In this document: positions 61,157-64,000 of the stretch, piece by piece | Layout of the letters: each line of letters begins with the position of its first letter | Position numbering within the stretch: the first letter of the stretch is position 1 | Assembly (NCBI GenBank): GCA_015200345.1 | Contig: CP054187.1 | Coordinates: 2,340,470 to 2,404,469 of the forward strand | Source of the DNA: Planctomycetia bacterium | GTDB lineage: Bacteria > Planctomycetota > Phycisphaerae > UBA1845 > UTPLA1 | Length of the DNA: 64,000 nt | Direction of reading: 5' to 3' | Translations under genes and position numbers: made by a program | The notes under the pieces: generated by a model | Seen by the model: only the letters and a program-made list of their open reading frames with translations | Database searches by the model: none | What the model was told of the DNA's origin: nothing

Positions 61157-63522
61157 CAAATGTCGAATATGGACAACAAGCCCCTGATCGGACGTGCGGC
61201 GCCGGATCGGCGCGTGGTGCGGTCGCTCTCGCGTTTCTTCAAACTCTGTTCCTGCTTTTCCGTTCGCCGCAGCGCGTGGCCTGTCGCGCGATGGCACCGG
61301 CGGCGATCGCGCTGGGTATTGCGTTTGCGCCGGCCGCCGCTTCCGATTGGTCGCACTGGCGCGGGGCGGACCAGAACGGTTCTTCGAACGAATACGGCAC
61401 GGTCAAGACGTGGTCGCTCGAGGGCGAAAACCTGCTTTGGAAATCGCCCGAGGGCGGGCGCTCCACGCCGCTCGTAATGGGCGGGCGCGTGTTCTACATT
61501 GCTCCGGCCGGCGATGGCGATTGCCTGCAAGAGCGAGTCATTTGTCTTGATGCCGATACCGGCAAGACGCTATGGGATTATCGCTTCAATGTCTTTTTCT
61601 CCGACATCGTCGCCCAGCGCGTCGGCTGGACGGCTCTTGCCGCCGACCCCGAGACGGGCAATCTCTACGCACACGGCACCGGCGGACAGTTTCTCTGTTT
61701 GTCAAAAGACGGCAAGCTGCTCTGGCAGCACTCGCTCACCGAAGAATACAATCGCATCAGCGGGTACGGCGGCCGCTTGATGACGCCGATCGTGGATGAA
61801 GACCGCGTGATCGTCAGTTTCCTGAACACGAACTGGGGCGATCACGCCAAGCCGGGCCATCGTTTTGTCGCGTTCAACAAGCACGACGGGTCGGTGGTTT
61901 GGTGGGCCGAGCCGGGCGGCCCGCCGGTGGACACGACGTACGCCACACCGATCGTCATCGTCGTGGAGGGTCGTCGCCTGCTCGTGGCGCCGTGCGGCGA
62001 TGGCGTCGTGTACGGCATGGAAGCGCGCACCGGCAAGGTCGTCTGGTCGTATGCCTTGAGCAAACTGGGGTTGAACGTTTCGCCGGTCTGGGTGGGCAAA
62101 CACGTGTTCATCTCGCACAGCGAGGAGAATCGCGACTCGACCGTGATGGGCCGCATGGTCTGCATCGACGCATCGAAGACCGGCGACATCACCCAGCGCG
62201 GCGAGGTCTGGCGGATCGATGGTCTCGATGCCGGATACGCGTCACTTGCATATGCGAACGGCCGCGTCTATGCCGTGGACAATTCGGCGACGCTGTTCGC
62301 CGTGGACGCCGTGGCCGGCAAGGTCGCCTGGAAGTTCAAGCTCGGGCGCGTGGGCAAAGGCTCGCCCGTGGTGACGGCGGACAACGTGATCTACGTCGGC
62401 GAGCAGAACGGTATTTTCTATATCCTCAAAGATGCGGGCGCGCATTGCCAGTTGCTTAGCCGGCAGGAGTTCGCCCCGCGCGAAGGCGGCGCGATCGACG
62501 AGCTGTACGGCTCGCCGGCGGTTTGCGGCGGGCGCGTTTATTTCATGACGCGCTACGGGATGTACTGCCTTGCCGACAAGAATGCGAAAATCCAGACTGC
62601 CGACCCGACGCCGCAGCCGAAAGAAGACCCCGGCGACGATAGGAAGCCCGCGACCATTCAGATCGTCCCCGCGGACGTGACGCTGATGCCGGGTGCGCGG
62701 CAGCAGTTCGAGGTGCGCGCGTTCAACAGCCGCGGCGTCCCGACGAACGAGACGGCCGGGCCGCTCGAGTGGTCGCTGACCGGCAACCTTCGCGGGATCA
62801 TCAGTCAGGACGGCACGTTCAGCACGATGGACAAGATTCCGTTCACGACGGGCATGTTGACGGTGAGCGGCGGCGGCTTGTCGGCGTCGGCACGGGTGCG
62901 CGTGTCGCCGTGGCTGCCGATCCACGAGGATTTCGAGCGTCATCGCGAGGGCCTTCCGCCGACGGGTTGGATCGGCGTCGGCGGCAAGACGCGCGTGACG
63001 AAGCACGATGGGAGCATGGTGCTTCAGAAGCTGGCCGAAAAGGGCAAGCCCTCGCCCGTCTGGAAGATGCGCGCGTTCGCGACGATACCGATCCCCGGCG
63101 GGTACACCGTCGAGGCGGACTTGCAGGGGACGCTGGCGCGGAAGCGTTTCCGGCCGGACATGGGCGTGATCAATTCTCGCTACGAACTGATCCTGTTGGG
63201 CATGCAGAAGGAGCTGGAGCTGGCGCGGTGGCGCGACGAGCCGACGCACGCGCTGCGCAAGCGCATGCCGTTCGAGTTGAAAGAAAATGCGTGGTATCGG
63301 TTCCGGCTTCGCGTCGAGCCGGCGGGCAGCAAGGCGCTGGTGCGCGGCAAGGTCTGGCTACGGGATGAAGCGGAGCCGAAGGACTGGACGATCGAGATCG
63401 AAGACCCGTGCCCCAATCCCGAGGGCAGCCCGGGGATTTTTGTTTACTCCAACGGTACCACGGACAAGAGCGACGGCGCCGAAGTGTACATCGACAATTT
63501 CCGCGTGCTCGTGAATCAGTAG
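61153..63522 (+). CDS. Exported PQQ-type beta-propeller protein with C-terminal lectin-like beta domain
   Basis: A 789-residue protein. An N-terminal hydrophobic segment (AVALAFLQTLFLLF and APAAIALGIAFAPAAASD) precedes a PQQ-like propeller starting WSHWRGADQNGSSNEYGTVK and with repeated blade strands such as RVICLDADTGKTLWDYRFNV, GQFLCLSKDGKLLWQHSLTE and TLFAVDAVAGKVAWKFKLGR. After about residue 500 comes an Ig-like part (TIQIVPADVTLMPGARQQFE) and a jelly-roll-like end (HEDFERHREGLPPTGWIGVG ... YIDNFRVLVNQ). Probably surface-located; substrate unknown. Translationally coupled to the PaaK-like gene. Confidence 0.82.
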   Translation: MTNVEYGQQAPDRTCGAGSARGAVALAFLQTLFLLFRSPQRVACRAMAPAAIALGIAFAPAAASDWSHWRGADQNGSSNEYGTVKTWSLEGENLLWKSPEGGRSTPLVMGGRVFYIAPAGDGDCLQERVICLDADTGKTLWDYRFNVFFSDIVAQRVGWTALAADPETGNLYAHGTGGQFLCLSKDGKLLWQHSLTEEYNRISGYGGRLMTPIVDEDRVIVSFLNTNWGDHAKPGHRFVAFNKHDGSVVWWAEPGGPPVDTTYATPIVIVVEGRRLLVAPCGDGVVYGMEARTGKVVWSYALSKLGLNVSPVWVGKHVFISHSEENRDSTVMGRMVCIDASKTGDITQRGEVWRIDGLDAGYASLAYANGRVYAVDNSATLFAVDAVAGKVAWKFKLGRVGKGSPVVTADNVIYVGEQNGIFYILKDAGAHCQLLSRQEFAPREGGAIDELYGSPAVCGGRVYFMTRYGMYCLADKNAKIQTADPTPQPKEDPGDDRKPATIQIVPADVTLMPGARQQFEVRAFNSRGVPTNETAGPLEWSLTGNLRGIISQDGTFSTMDKIPFTTGMLTVSGGGLSASARVRVSPWLPIHEDFERHREGLPPTGWIGVGGKTRVTKHDGSMVLQKLAEKGKPSPVWKMRAFATIPIPGGYTVEADLQGTLARKRFRPDMGVINSRYELILLGMQKELELARWRDEPTHALRKRMPFELKENAWYRFRLRVEPAGSKALVRGKVWLRDEAEPKDWTIEIEDPCPNPEGSPGIFVYSNGTTDKSDGAEVYIDNFRVLVNQ

Positions 63523-63533
63523 GCATGCACAGC

Positions 63534-63551
63534 CGACGGGCTTGCCCGTCG
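63534..63551. repeat. Dispersed palindrome, family 2
   Basis: CGACGGGC-TTG-CCCGTCG just after the propeller gene stop. Confidence 0.6.
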
Positions 63552-63593
63552 CAGGACGCCGATGGCGCGCAGGCCATCGAAACCGCAAAGAGC

Positions 63594-63611
63594 CGATTGC
63601 GCGAGCAATCG
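63594..63611. repeat. Dispersed palindrome, family 3
   Basis: CGATTGC-GCGA-GCAATCG in the leader of the last gene; followed by AGGAGC before the ATG. Confidence 0.65.
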
Positions 63612-63635
63612 AAACGAACAGGAGCAATCGCGAAG

Positions 63636-64000
63636 ATGAGCGTTCATTTCAATTCAATCCGTTTTCGAATTGCTGCCATGGCGGCACTGGCCGTCGGGGT
63701 TTGCGGTCTTGCGCTGTCATCCCATGCCGAGCCATTGGAGAAGGCCAAGCGCGGCGACTGGCCGATGTGGGGCGGCTCGCCCGATCGCAACATGGTCTCC
63801 GGCGAGAAGAACATCCCCGCGAAGTGGAACATCAAGGACAAGACGAACATCAAGTGGGTCGCGCCGCTTGGTTCGCAGACTTACGGCAACCCGGTGATCC
63901 ACCAGGGCAAAATCTTCATCGGCACGAACAACACCGGCGAATACCGTCCGAAGATCAAGGGCGACAAGGGGGTCGTCATGTGTCTCGATGAAAAGACCGG
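63636..64000 (+). CDS. Exported PQQ-propeller protein (C-terminus cut by window)
   Basis: The frame is open from the ATG at 63636 to the window end (121 codons and one base). A signal peptide (AAMALAVGVCGLALSSHA-like: AAMAALAVGVCGLALSSHAE) is followed by DWPMWGGSPDRNMVSGEKNI, then IKWVAPLGSQTYGNPVIHQG and MCLDEKTG, the first blade of a PQQ-type propeller with the DWPxWGGSPDRN opening seen in planctomycete families. AGGAGC precedes the start by about 10 bases. It is related in type to the upstream gene, so the two form a propeller pair. Confidence 0.82.
   Translation, partial: MSVHFNSIRFRIAAMAALAVGVCGLALSSHAEPLEKAKRGDWPMWGGSPDRNMVSGEKNIPAKWNIKDKTNIKWVAPLGSQTYGNPVIHQGKIFIGTNNTGEYRPKIKGDKGVVMCLDEKT

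Noticed and set aside
59090..61297. 735-codon minus-strand open frame opposite the acyltransferase and PaaK-like genes
   Set aside because: Composition typical of antisense frames in GC-rich DNA; both plus-strand genes have clear catalytic motifs.

Overview
The window looks like a chromosomal segment of a high-GC, flagellated bacterium, most likely a planctomycete (Phycisphaerae-like). This is inferred from gene content, not from a phylogeny. The supporting points are PQQ-type beta-propeller proteins, orphan and C-terminal dockerin-like 'GDxNxDG' modules, an N-terminally anchored SGNH protein, a CsrA/FliW flagellar switch, many lipoproteins and a dense load of short dispersed palindromes. I see no rRNA, tRNA or CRISPR array.

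Layout. 1-2032: a secreted trypsin-like protease (minus, cut by the window start) divergent from a small lipoprotein. 2277-14564: a flagellar block, all plus strand, in the order flgF-flgG-flgA-flgH-flgI-flgJ-flgN-flgK-flgL-fliW-csrA-fliC, closed by a strong intrinsic terminator. It encodes the distal rod, the P and L rings, the hook-filament junction, the filament and the FliW/CsrA regulator pair. The ribosome binding sites of flgF, csrA and fliC each lie in the loop of a small perfect hairpin of the kind CsrA binds. 14716-19383: a secreted sugar-dehydrogenase-like protein with a structured leader, an orphan N6-adenine methyltransferase and an M20 amidohydrolase. 19720-28337: information-processing genes (asparaginyl-, glutamyl- and glutaminyl-tRNA synthetases, GMP synthase, an Rrf2 regulator), with an AT-richer islet (about 21300-22400) holding a HicB antitoxin and a HicA toxin separated by a cassette with a frameshifted gene. 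28365-32899: minus-strand zinc ribbon/LemA/M48 protease operon, a PilT ATPase and a ferritin-like protein.

32952-46074: respiratory complex I on the minus strand, nuoI-A-B-C-D then nuoH-J-K-L-M-N, split by a plus-strand Cys-rich gene and a dockerin remnant; no nuoE, nuoF or nuoG is present in the window. NuoH and NuoL are clearly longer than usual. 46277-55924: envelope and lipoprotein genes (a thioredoxin-fold protein lacking CxxC, an SGNH protein, a lipoprotein with two CxxCH motifs, an Ig-like lipoprotein, a DsbA-like lipoprotein), an intact insertion sequence with inverted repeats and a 5-bp target duplication, and a PIN-TRAM membrane protein. 56039-64000: superoxide dismutase with a twin-arginine lipoprotein signal, a zinc-ribbon/PH-domain membrane protein, an MFS-acyltransferase fusion, a PaaK-like adenylate-forming enzyme and two PQQ-propeller proteins (the last cut by the window end).

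Themes. Short palindromic repeats of several families sit between genes and in several places have become coding sequence (start of flgI, end of nuoN, end of the SGNH gene). The most attractive testable idea is one CsrA/FliW circuit reading three similar leader hairpins across the flagellar block, a plausible counterpart of the Bacillus hag leader arrangement in this lineage.
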